From a virus, in the IMG/VR virus record IMGVR_UViG_3300002835_000895, positions 1 to 27,176 of that record: a DNA stretch of 27,176 bases, one strand, 5' to 3'. Below the pieces are notes generated by a model. The model was not told the origin of the DNA and did no database searches. It saw only the letters and a list, made by a program, of their open reading frames with translations. Shown here piece by piece: positions 9,260 through 17,853 of this stretch. The position numbers were made by a program, and so were the translations under genes. Numbering within the stretch: the stretch's first letter is position 1; each line of letters opens with the position of its first letter.

Positions 9260-12190
9260 CTATTTGAATCCGAAGCTGCCTGTAATACCAAAGATGAGAT
9301 TATTAGGACCAGTTGATACGGTGGATGCAGGAACATCACGGCGATTTCTAGCACGACCATCATCATATGGGACTGATGATGTGCAGAATATGCTCACATT
9401 ACTGCACTGTGTCGTATAAGGATCTGCTTTTACATCTGTTGATGCATTGACAAACTCGGCTGTAACAACGCCATCAGTGACGACAGGTTTTGCACCAACA
9501 AAATACTGTGTCCTAGAGTCGCGTGACTGCTCTAGCATGTCTCTCACAAACCCATAGTGGTCACGCCTGTATGTGTAAGTTGGTGGTGTTAAACGTATGT
9601 TAGAAAGACCGTAGCGAACTGCAGCAGCACTACCGTAAAAGTACTTAAAAGGTGGCAAAATTAGAGTGCTAAATTGCTTGAAAAGAGGGTGCCACGCACT
9701 ATCATAGTACAAAATTGACCTTGCTGCATCACCTTTGCCTATAATTGACGTAAGTGACGAGCCTAGCGGTTGTGCAAGGATTTCTACTTCTATATCTCTA
9801 TTTCTTTTAGTTGTGGGTGTGCTAGTCTCGAAAGCGAAAGCATTTCTATAGTATGGATTACCTGACAACACTTCGATCTGGAATGAAATTCCGAATAGTG
9901 TGATGACAAATTGTACAGGCTTAATATTCTGGATAGGTAAAACTTTTGAAGAAAATGGACCTGCGCCAATATCAACCTGTAAAGGTGCTCTTTCTAGACG
10001 CAATCTTGTAGGAGGAACAGAGGCGCTGATTATATTTGATCCAACATATGATGATGTCAAATTAGCTGAAGCGCTTGCAATACCGGCTGCTATTGCGACT
10101 GGCTCTGGTGTCATTGAATCGTAAAAGATGGCATTCTGGTCAAGAATCTTAATGTTTCTGGCAAAAGATCCTGTGAATTGTGTGTTTAGATAGTCTAGAT
10201 AGCCGCCTGGCGTGAATTGAGCTTGATTAACGTCAGTGAAGTTACCAATCTTTCTTCTACTTGGCAGAGAATTGCCATTTATAATGTTGTTGACATACGA
10301 CGCAGAGAAATAAGATCGTGGGTAGACGTCATATTGATCTGTAACAGCGTTGTTATAGTGGATATCTTCACTAACAGCAGCTGAGCCAAGATGCTGGTTC
10401 AGGACTGGCAAAAGCTCTTTGCCGTTCTGGATGAGAGATCCGTATATTACGATCTTTGCATTCTCTTGCTTGATGGTGAGCGCCGACCCAGTGACATTAA
10501 GCACGGACTCATCTAGGCCGCTTCCTGCAGAGTTAACATATGCAGTATTCGGATGAACACCAGACTCGATTCCTAGGACTAGCTCATCCTCGGGAAACAG
10601 TATAATCGGCGTCTCAACGCTGCATGAGATTACTGTTGATATTTTGGCATCAGGCGTCCATGCTGTATCTGTTCTTGTGTCCTGCGTCGATTCCCAAAAT
10701 GATCCGATAAGCGCCCGCTGGCTCGGGACAGAAGCAACAAGATTTTGATTCATGCTGCCTGACTCGGCTTCGTATCCTGCCATCTTATTCAGAGTGAAGG
10801 TCGACGTACCCCAACGAACAAAGCTGTCATTTGTAGTGCCAGATGCATATTGACCGCCACGCCAAAAATGCTGCAGGATGACATTGTCTTTTGATGAAAC
10901 GTTGCTCCTGAATGCACCGTATTTTGATTGTCCGCCGTAATATTGATTAAATGTTGTGGGACGAAATGTCATGTAGACATTTGCATCAATTTCTTCTATC
11001 TGGCGAATGCCTGCGGTCTTTGCTTGTGTTGATGTCATGCCAAAAGATGCAGAATAAGCTGCATCATGTATTATGGGCTTTGCTTGTAGGGCAGAAGAAA
11101 ATGTTTGTGTGTTATAAAAACAGAATGACTTTCTAGCCACTAGATTTCTTATGCTACTTGAGACATCCGTTATGCTGTCTTTAATCACATTTGATCTGTT
11201 TTGCGTGTATAAGAAGACAACGTAGTTATCAATATCACGCCCAAAGCCAGCATCTCTTGTCCAGGTGACACTTACGGGCGGATTTTGAATTCTTCTAGCT
11301 TTGACAGGAAGCTCGATTGAAAATCTGTCTACAACAATTGGATGCTTAATGTAGTCTGATAGTTTGATCGTTTGGTTCTGATTTGCATGATAACGAGGTG
11401 CATATGGTGCCTCAAACATCGAGGTTGGCTCACCAATTTTATCGTAACCTCTATTATATTGCTCGCTAATAGTTGTAGGGGCTAAGCCTGCTGCAGTGTT
11501 AGTTGATCCTGCCACGTTAGGTGTGCTACAAAACTGCGACATCATCTTTCTATGACCGCTTGTCATTCTAGCATCAGACGAAGTCAAGATAGAAGTGTAA
11601 TTTAGATCTGCTCCTGTTACAGGATCAGTCTCACCGACATAGTCCCATGTCTTATTTGCAAAGTTAAAATACGCAAATCCTGTGTGGGTTGAGTCATAGA
11701 ACTCTCCTGCCGTTGAACCAGATACGCTGTCAACTCTGCTTAATCGCGTGATTTTTTTCTCAGCACTTGGTGTGATATCAATTGTTATGGCGATCTTGTC
11801 TTTTTCAGGTGATGAAAAACCTGGGTATGTGTTTTGTGGAAAGCCTTCATCTTCAGGCCCTAGGTTGTAGCCTGCTGGATTTGAATACTCAATAAACGGT
11901 GAAAGGATACCATTGTCAACAGGTTTTCCTAGATAAGATGTCGAATCTTTGATGTTGCTTGTGATGATTAAAGAGCCTGTCGCAAAACCTGCAGATTCAG
12001 CTGGAATCATATAAGGGGCCAAGATGACCTGGCTTGACGTGTAGACTAAGACATCGGCATCATTAAATGGCTCATTTTTTGCGCCAATCTCATTTTGATA
12101 GCCTGTCCTGACAATTGCAGGCAAAACATTTTTAGAGTCTAAGTCTCTTAGATAGGGTCGAGGCGAAACATTTAGTATTCTACTTTTCAT
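9260..12190 (-). CDS. Very large beta-rich structural protein (976 aa), possible fibre or adhesin
   Basis: The ATG at 12190 overlaps the upstream gene's stop by four bases (ATGA), implying translational coupling. The product is rich in Ser, Thr, Asn, Tyr and Gly and poor in Lys/Glu-rich helices, a composition typical of extended beta-structured fibre or baseplate-periphery proteins. Recurrent beta-strand motifs are visible, for example SIELPVKARRIQNPPVSVTW near the middle and repeated SGS/TGS turns. The sequence ends in ITGSFGFK. I find no catalytic motif, signal peptide or membrane segment and do not recognise a family. It shows no frameshift or internal stop. A receptor-binding or fibre role is possible but is inference from composition and position. 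Confidence 0.83.
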   Translation of the reverse strand: MKSRILNVSPRPYLRDLDSKNVLPAIVRTGYQNEIGAKNEPFNDADVLVYTSSQVILAPYMIPAESAGFATGSLIITSNIKDSTSYLGKPVDNGILSPFIEYSNPAGYNLGPEDEGFPQNTYPGFSSPEKDKIAITIDITPSAEKKITRLSRVDSVSGSTAGEFYDSTHTGFAYFNFANKTWDYVGETDPVTGADLNYTSILTSSDARMTSGHRKMMSQFCSTPNVAGSTNTAAGLAPTTISEQYNRGYDKIGEPTSMFEAPYAPRYHANQNQTIKLSDYIKHPIVVDRFSIELPVKARRIQNPPVSVTWTRDAGFGRDIDNYVVFLYTQNRSNVIKDSITDVSSSIRNLVARKSFCFYNTQTFSSALQAKPIIHDAAYSASFGMTSTQAKTAGIRQIEEIDANVYMTFRPTTFNQYYGGQSKYGAFRSNVSSKDNVILQHFWRGGQYASGTTNDSFVRWGTSTFTLNKMAGYEAESGSMNQNLVASVPSQRALIGSFWESTQDTRTDTAWTPDAKISTVISCSVETPIILFPEDELVLGIESGVHPNTAYVNSAGSGLDESVLNVTGSALTIKQENAKIVIYGSLIQNGKELLPVLNQHLGSAAVSEDIHYNNAVTDQYDVYPRSYFSASYVNNIINGNSLPSRRKIGNFTDVNQAQFTPGGYLDYLNTQFTGSFARNIKILDQNAIFYDSMTPEPVAIAAGIASASANLTSSYVGSNIISASVPPTRLRLERAPLQVDIGAGPFSSKVLPIQNIKPVQFVITLFGISFQIEVLSGNPYYRNAFAFETSTPTTKRNRDIEVEILAQPLGSSLTSIIGKGDAARSILYYDSAWHPLFKQFSTLILPPFKYFYGSAAAVRYGLSNIRLTPPTYTYRRDHYGFVRDMLEQSRDSRTQYFVGAKPVVTDGVVTAEFVNASTDVKADPYTTQCSNVSIFCTSSVPYDDGRARNRRDVPASTVSTGPNNLIFGITGSFGFK

Positions 12191-12903
12191 CTTAGCATCC
12201 CGGCGTATGTCACAGAGTCTGTCTCAAATATTGCAGAATATAGATCCCGACCAAATGACCCATATACACCATTGGGATCGAAAGAGTCATAGTTGAGAGT
12301 CGTGCCAAGTGAGCTTGTCAGAGTCGTGTCATAGAAAATCATCCTCGTCTCAGGTGTTATTCCATGATAACCAATCTTAGCTATTCCAAGCAGGCTTTCA
12401 CCTTCATCGATGAAAGGTGACTTTCTAGTACCTACGCTAAATCCAACGATAGACTCGTCTGTTGCTTTGACACCGCGCGCGTCGAACGGTATTTCGTCTC
12501 TAGCTAAGTAGCTCCTAGCGCTTAGCTTGAAGATTGTGATGCGACCATCCTTGCTGGTTGCAGCATCATAGTCAATGGTGTTTGATCTAATTATCTCTTC
12601 ATCAACAAGGACTTGCGCTGGTGTCTTGGTCTCGACAACGTCATTGAAGTGTTCATAATCAAGTGGATCAATTGTCTCACCCAAAACAGCGGGTAGAACT
12701 TCTTGATCAATAAGACCGTCATTAGACGCCTCAGCCCACTTTCCTGATGATATGAAGGGCTTAGATGATGCTCTAAAGACGTCTCTTCCTCTCCTAAGCT
12801 CTATTCCTTGCGCAAAATTTATATCGGGTGTAAAGCTTGTCGATACAGGTGTTGGAAGATTTTCGTAGTGACGAAATAAACTCTCTTCAATAAAAGGCTT
12901 CAT
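12187..12903 (-). CDS. Unrecognised protein of the baseplate/fibre cluster (238 aa)
   Basis: This gene is wedged between two giant genes with four-base ATGA overlaps at both ends (12900-12903 and 12187-12190), so its translation is likely coupled to both. The product starts MKPFIEESLFRHYENLPTP and is moderately acidic. A central stretch reads like a beta-structured domain (GRITIFKLSARSYLARDEIP, then IVGFSVGTRKSP), and the C-terminal part is rich in Tyr, Thr, Asp and Gly. I see no membrane segment, signal peptide or known motif. The tight coupling suggests it is made in proportion to its neighbours, for example as a connector or partner of the 1143- or 976-residue protein. This is inference. 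Confidence 0.82.
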   Translation of the reverse strand: MKPFIEESLFRHYENLPTPVSTSFTPDINFAQGIELRRGRDVFRASSKPFISSGKWAEASNDGLIDQEVLPAVLGETIDPLDYEHFNDVVETKTPAQVLVDEEIIRSNTIDYDAATSKDGRITIFKLSARSYLARDEIPFDARGVKATDESIVGFSVGTRKSPFIDEGESLLGIAKIGYHGITPETRMIFYDTTLTSSLGTTLNYDSFDPNGVYGSFGRDLYSAIFETDSVTYAGMLR

Positions 12904-15900
12904 TTTACTGACCCCGCGACATCATCGACTCTACTAATATTAGTTGTTACTGACGCCCCTGTTGTTGCGACAGCCATTTCTTCAGAATAGTATTTGACTT
13001 TGCCTCTTTCTAATATGTGAGGTTCGATTACGTAATTCATGCCTGAGAATCGCGTGCGCTTTGGAAGAGCCGCAGAGATCATCTGACTCAATGCTGTGTC
13101 GACCCATCTAAAAACTTGATAGGTTCGCATAAGATCAACTTTATCAGTTAGACGATTAAAATAAACGTCATTTAAGTGAACAAAATTCGAGTATGTGTCA
13201 GAAAACATGTCGGCATTGCTTCCTAAAACATTGTCTAGATATTGCATATCACCTATTGTTGCCACAATGTCCTGATCGAGTGCTTTAACAACAGAATGTT
13301 CTATTGAGTATCTAACGTCGTCAATGATGCTGTCAACACTGTAAATTTCATATGCGGGTCCTGTCACCGTGTATTGAGGATCAGTGGGCTCAACAACATC
13401 GAGTCCACGAACTCTGACCTTGTTTGAGCTTTGTTGCAAGTCAAAACGAGGTGCCAGCCTATTGATGAACTGTCTGTACGGCTTAATGACAGTCTTTCCG
13501 GCCTCAAATCCAGATCCGCTGATGTGTGATAGATTCTGGCTAAAGTCAAATATCCTTATATTTCCAGCAATATCTGCCGTTGTCGTGGCTTGATCGCAGC
13601 TGGCATCAACTCTTAGCCGTTGGAATGCACCAGTCTGTACTAGATCGAATCCCAGACCAAGCTCTGGATTCCTCGTGCCTATATTGTAGGGATTCCTTGC
13701 ATGTTCAATGAACGCCGGTTGACCCACATCGGTTGACCAGAATCTGACACCTGAAATTTTTCCTGTGAACATTGACGCAATCGAGCCAAATTCGTTGACA
13801 AAGCCATTCAGGCCACTTGCAGGTGCATCTAGGCTTTGTGAGCCGACAACAATAAAGCAACCCGAGGTGTTTTGAGTGCTGATATTCGATAGAGCATTGC
13901 TAGAGGCGTTTGGTGTCTCTAGGAAGTAAGACGACGTAGTGAATAACGTTACTGTGTTTCCTGCTTGTCTCGCGCATCTAACAGAGTAATTGCTACCCGA
14001 TCTGATGTTGAATGCATCGGCTCGTGTCCTTTCGACTCCCACAACCCATCTGTTACCATCAAATAGGTCAACACCTGACAGGACTAACTTTAAGACGTTT
14101 GGATTTGTTGTATTTACTGCGTCAACGCACAATGAGCAGGATAAATTTTTCATAACATTGTTATAAACAACATTCATTAAAACAGGATTCTTGCCCGCAC
14201 TTGAAGTTGTCTCCAAACGAATTAAGCTCTGCTGCGCAGGATGTGATTTTGTTGTGTCAAAAACATAGGATGCTTCAAGTGTAAATGAGCCGCTTGTAAG
14301 CAGGCCATCACTCACATTGTTAGAAATTCCGTGGGGTGAGTATTGAGTCTTATCTGTAAATGTGCCAACAGGATATGGATAACCAGTTTCAACTCTAGAG
14401 GCACTTAAATACGACCCAACCAGCCTAGGTGAGTCATTCTTGAAGCCCATTGGAACTGCGGAACCAGCAGGACTGTTAAGGCTTGCTGAGAAGTCCAGCA
14501 CAGACATTACCTCTAGTGTCTGCTCTCTCTTATCAACCAACCTTGTCTCACCTGCCATCCCTAGCTCTCTAATCTCGAAAAAGTTCTCAGGAACTATTCC
14601 AGATGACAAGAATATTGATCGTACAGCGGCGCCCGTGCCTTTTGTTACGTTGACATTTGGCATGTTGGCAAGCAACCTACGCCACAGTGTGTTGCGTAGG
14701 TCCTTAAGGGTGTAGCTAGTGACCTGATCTTCAGCAACATTTTGTCCAAAAATGAACTGATCTGTGCTTGACTTGGCAAAGAAGTTAGGCAACTCGACAC
14801 CAAAATAGTCAGCAACAAATGGTAGCATCTGGTCGCTTACATCTTCGTCTGAGTCAAGCTCAATGGCCAAAATCTTTGACATGCTGTCAGCAAATTGCTT
14901 GATCTCATCAAGAGTTATTGAGACTGTACACAAGAGCCGCACAAGTGATGACGTCTGTGCAATTCTTCCAGTTCCTGGGATTGTGTCGATCGCGGGCATG
15001 ACACCTAGACCAGAATCGAACTTGTTCAAACCGTTAGCCAGCGCGCTCTCATCAAGATAGTGAGGCGGAACTAGTGAAAGGATTATGTTTGGGTTGTCTT
15101 TGTCATAATCAGACGCGCTCGTGATCAGATCATAAAAGTAATTGTTGACAGCATCGTCACTTGGGAAAAGAACAGGATTGTAGTAATAATCCTGGTATGT
15201 CATTGGTTGTGCTAGCGACGATGTAAGTCTTAGACTACTGGTAAAGTTCTGGATATATGAATGCAGAGCATTACCAGATGAATCCAGAGCAACATCGTCA
15301 TAGTCATATGAACCATACGGTTCGTCAAAACCAAAACGCAACCGGAGCTGGTCTGTTGCATATTTCTGGTGGTATGCGTAATCGTTGATATCAGCTTGAG
15401 TTCTCTCTCCGACAAAAAATCTGAACTCATCCAGCGCGCCACTGAAGGTTGTCTGTGGGCTAATGGCATAATCAATTATGGAATGATACGAACCAGAACC
15501 GATGAACATGTTCTGTGTTGTAAAAGTCAGATCACCAAAATCTTGAATATCAGATGATGACGCGATTAGTGACCCATTGACATATACTGCAGCTATTTTC
15601 CCACTGTCTTGCGTGCTTAGACACGCTCTTAGATGATTAAACCGACCTTTTTGTATAGATCCTGATGCTATGACATATGCTTCTGATGCGGATGATACCA
15701 GGAACATGATATTGCATTGCGTTGTGTCAGAAGAATTATCAAGTGCTAACGTGAAACCCGCATCAGATGACAGCCTCTGCGCAATAACTTGGACGTTGTT
15801 TGTGATAGCAGGAATAAAGACGTGTGTCTCGATCTCGAATGGGCTATCAGATAAGAGCAAAGCATTCTGCCCTGTTGCCCCAGGTGCTTGCGAGAAGTTA

Positions 15901-16331
15901 TTACCTGCTATAGGGCTTACAGTAATATAAGATCCGCCACCAGGTGCTGCGCTACCAGAAAAATTTAAGTATCCTACATTCTTAGGTGTATTGTCGTATA
16001 TAAACCTCTCGAATCCTGTCATCTGCTGGATGAATAGATCGACATCGCTTAAAGAGCCCGTATAGGGAAATTGATTAAAAATTTTGTATGCTGCTAGATC
16101 TATCTTGGCTCTAGCAGGAGCAAAAAAAGCATGATTTTCAAATTTAGAGAAATCTATTGAAAGCTGCTGTGTTGACTTAATTCCAGATCTATAAGAGTCA
16201 AGTTCGAATGCTGCATTTGATGTGTTTCTAGAGAACAAGGTGCTGTTGCTGATGTTCTTGCTTACGCCGTTAGTCGTGCTTAGACTCGATTTAGCTGTAA
16301 AAATCGATGGGCGTGTTCTTAAGCGTGGCAT
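12900..16331 (-). CDS. Giant baseplate wedge-like protein: gpI/gp7-type core flanked by two LamG-like domains
   Basis: This gene encodes 1143 residues. The ATG at 16331 overlaps the upstream TAA (TAATG). Residues about 165-330 form a concanavalin A/LamG-like domain (FEIETHVFIPA, then GRFNHLRACLS, IAAVYVNGSLIAS, GALDEFRFF). A second, more divergent one spans about 680-895 (GSFTLEASYVF, then GFVNEF, ISGVRFWS). Between them, at about 475-595, is a helical stretch with TLWRRLLANMPNV, KGTGAAVRSIF and FFEIRELG, which resembles the tail protein I region of P2-like baseplates (T4 gp7 counterpart). The C-terminus carries an IEPHILERGKVKYY motif that I recall from other phage tail proteins. Its position downstream of gp25- and gp6-like genes supports a wedge role. 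LamG folds usually bind carbohydrate, so it may also contact the host surface. Domain calls are by eye. Confidence 0.85.
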   Translation of the reverse strand: MPRLRTRPSIFTAKSSLSTTNGVSKNISNSTLFSRNTSNAAFELDSYRSGIKSTQQLSIDFSKFENHAFFAPARAKIDLAAYKIFNQFPYTGSLSDVDLFIQQMTGFERFIYDNTPKNVGYLNFSGSAAPGGGSYITVSPIAGNNFSQAPGATGQNALLLSDSPFEIETHVFIPAITNNVQVIAQRLSSDAGFTLALDNSSDTTQCNIMFLVSSASEAYVIASGSIQKGRFNHLRACLSTQDSGKIAAVYVNGSLIASSSDIQDFGDLTFTTQNMFIGSGSYHSIIDYAISPQTTFSGALDEFRFFVGERTQADINDYAYHQKYATDQLRLRFGFDEPYGSYDYDDVALDSSGNALHSYIQNFTSSLRLTSSLAQPMTYQDYYYNPVLFPSDDAVNNYFYDLITSASDYDKDNPNIILSLVPPHYLDESALANGLNKFDSGLGVMPAIDTIPGTGRIAQTSSLVRLLCTVSITLDEIKQFADSMSKILAIELDSDEDVSDQMLPFVADYFGVELPNFFAKSSTDQFIFGQNVAEDQVTSYTLKDLRNTLWRRLLANMPNVNVTKGTGAAVRSIFLSSGIVPENFFEIRELGMAGETRLVDKREQTLEVMSVLDFSASLNSPAGSAVPMGFKNDSPRLVGSYLSASRVETGYPYPVGTFTDKTQYSPHGISNNVSDGLLTSGSFTLEASYVFDTTKSHPAQQSLIRLETTSSAGKNPVLMNVVYNNVMKNLSCSLCVDAVNTTNPNVLKLVLSGVDLFDGNRWVVGVERTRADAFNIRSGSNYSVRCARQAGNTVTLFTTSSYFLETPNASSNALSNISTQNTSGCFIVVGSQSLDAPASGLNGFVNEFGSIASMFTGKISGVRFWSTDVGQPAFIEHARNPYNIGTRNPELGLGFDLVQTGAFQRLRVDASCDQATTTADIAGNIRIFDFSQNLSHISGSGFEAGKTVIKPYRQFINRLAPRFDLQQSSNKVRVRGLDVVEPTDPQYTVTGPAYEIYSVDSIIDDVRYSIEHSVVKALDQDIVATIGDMQYLDNVLGSNADMFSDTYSNFVHLNDVYFNRLTDKVDLMRTYQVFRWVDTALSQMISAALPKRTRFSGMNYVIEPHILERGKVKYYSEEMAVATTGASVTTNISRVDDVAGSVK

Positions 16332-17845
16332 TACTCAACCCTAAATTTTGCTGCTACATCATTAATAGCCACTTCTTGTCCTTTGTTCACGATCTTGAAA
16401 TCAAACGTGTATGTCCTGCCTCTTGGAAGAGATGACATATAAAAGTCAAAGTAATGTGTTGTAGCATCGTTAGATGTTTTTGTTCCAGGATCGTGATAGG
16501 GAATTATCACATCACCACTTTCGAAGTCTCGAACTCTATAGAAGCATTTTTCAACTATGATGCCTGTGTTCTCTAGCGGTGTCTTAACATACTGTATTTC
16601 ACGGTTAAAATCTTCAATAAAGATCTTGAATCTAAATTTCTCATCAAACTTGTAGAATGATCTCATATTTACAATATTGATAAAATAGCGCTCAGGAGAC
16701 TGGGTGAAATATGTTGTGTTTCTGGGTGTGACGGTCAATGATCCGGTTGCAAATTGAACTGTCTGGTCATTCGATAGCCATTTGACACCAAAGTTAAGCG
16801 ACGGGTAATTGTTTCCTGTCATGTAAGGAAATATGTCGCTATCGTAAGAATTTATCAAGAATGAAGCTGAATAGATGCCCGTGATGTATGTGTTTCCAAT
16901 TTTATGCTGTGAAGCATTAAAGGAACGTGATAGAGAGCCAGATATTAGTTTTACCTTTATGCAATCTTGCCCTGTCAAGGCTGTAAGTGAAGATCCTGAT
17001 AACAAGTTAGATGGCGAGCTTCTAGTAAATGAGTTTAAGAAAATTGATCCTGACGTGTTAAATTCAAAGATCTGTGTGTTATCTGAGATTGTGTCGTCAT
17101 ACGTGACGATCAACTCGGGACGTTTAGATGTGTTAGTCGTGTTTCTCGATGCAAACCTCTTAACAAATCTTGTCTTGGCGTCTTCTTCTTGAGCTGCAAT
17201 AAACGATATTCTAAAACCTGCATCAGGCAGCTGACCTGACAGCACGCCCGATACAATCTTTGTTACATCTACATCAAGATCTTCTTCACCTGTCTCGAAA
17301 GACTGCGTCGCAGCAAGTGAAATTGTCCCAAGTCCGTCATTCAAGTTACCTAGCGTAAAGTAGTCTAAGTTAGGACTACCTAGAGTGCCTCCAGCTGCAG
17401 CGCCTTGCGATGACCATAAAGTTGCCGATAGTGACGTTGATGCTGTTATAAAGTTCACAACATCAATATCTTCAAATCTAATGATGTCGCGTCCTACACC
17501 CTCATCAAAGCTTTTTGACAACGGATAGACTACAAGTGAGAAGTTAGACGGTGTCGTTTGGCCGCCGTAGACGTCATGCATGTACAGACGACACTTAAAA
17601 TTAGGAGATGCTGGATCAAATTCTCCTAAAGCTAGCGTGCTAATAAGATTGCTAATATCAAAATGTATGAGACCTCTCGACAGCTCTATGGGATTTGTCT
17701 CGCCTACAATTGAATTTTCGTCATAAAGCTTGAACAGGTCGACTGTGCCTGCCTGTCCCGTGTTAGTGTCAAGTGCTCGCAACGTCGGCGATATGATCTT
17801 GTTGGTAATGTATGCATCTTTATCAGATTGAAAGACTCTGTACAC
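16331..17845 (-). CDS. Structural protein with DNRLRE-like N-terminal beta-sandwich
   Basis: This gene encodes 504 residues and starts with GTG at 17845; a strong AGGAG lies six bases upstream and decides the start. Residues about 1-250 follow the layout of DNRLRE-type domains: an early DAYI, then RGLIHFDIS (about 57-65), an RLYMH strand (about 86-90), and a closing FASRN..KRPELIVTYDD segment (about 231-251). That fold is a surface or carbohydrate-associated beta-sandwich. The C-terminal half looks beta-rich, with strings such as FNTSGSIFLNSF and YFINIVNMRSFYKF, and ends in a strand-rich module (TYTFDFKIVNKGQEVAINDV). It lies between the gp6-like and gpI-like genes, a place with no equivalent in P2. 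A baseplate decoration or fibre-docking role is inferred. Confidence 0.83.
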   Translation of the reverse strand: MYRVFQSDKDAYITNKIISPTLRALDTNTGQAGTVDLFKLYDENSIVGETNPIELSRGLIHFDISNLISTLALGEFDPASPNFKCRLYMHDVYGGQTTPSNFSLVVYPLSKSFDEGVGRDIIRFEDIDVVNFITASTSLSATLWSSQGAAAGGTLGSPNLDYFTLGNLNDGLGTISLAATQSFETGEEDLDVDVTKIVSGVLSGQLPDAGFRISFIAAQEEDAKTRFVKRFASRNTTNTSKRPELIVTYDDTISDNTQIFEFNTSGSIFLNSFTRSSPSNLLSGSSLTALTGQDCIKVKLISGSLSRSFNASQHKIGNTYITGIYSASFLINSYDSDIFPYMTGNNYPSLNFGVKWLSNDQTVQFATGSLTVTPRNTTYFTQSPERYFINIVNMRSFYKFDEKFRFKIFIEDFNREIQYVKTPLENTGIIVEKCFYRVRDFESGDVIIPYHDPGTKTSNDATTHYFDFYMSSLPRGRTYTFDFKIVNKGQEVAINDVAAKFRVE

Positions 17846-17853
17846 GTTTTCTC

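Noticed and set aside
9359-9383. Inverted repeat CATCATCA/TGATGATG as a terminator or operator
   Set aside because: Lies inside a coding region, is short and imperfect in context, and has no T-run; likely a coding coincidence.
16875-17192. Plus-strand open frame of 105 residues
   Set aside because: Antisense to the DNRLRE-like gene, no ribosome-binding site or recognisable motif.
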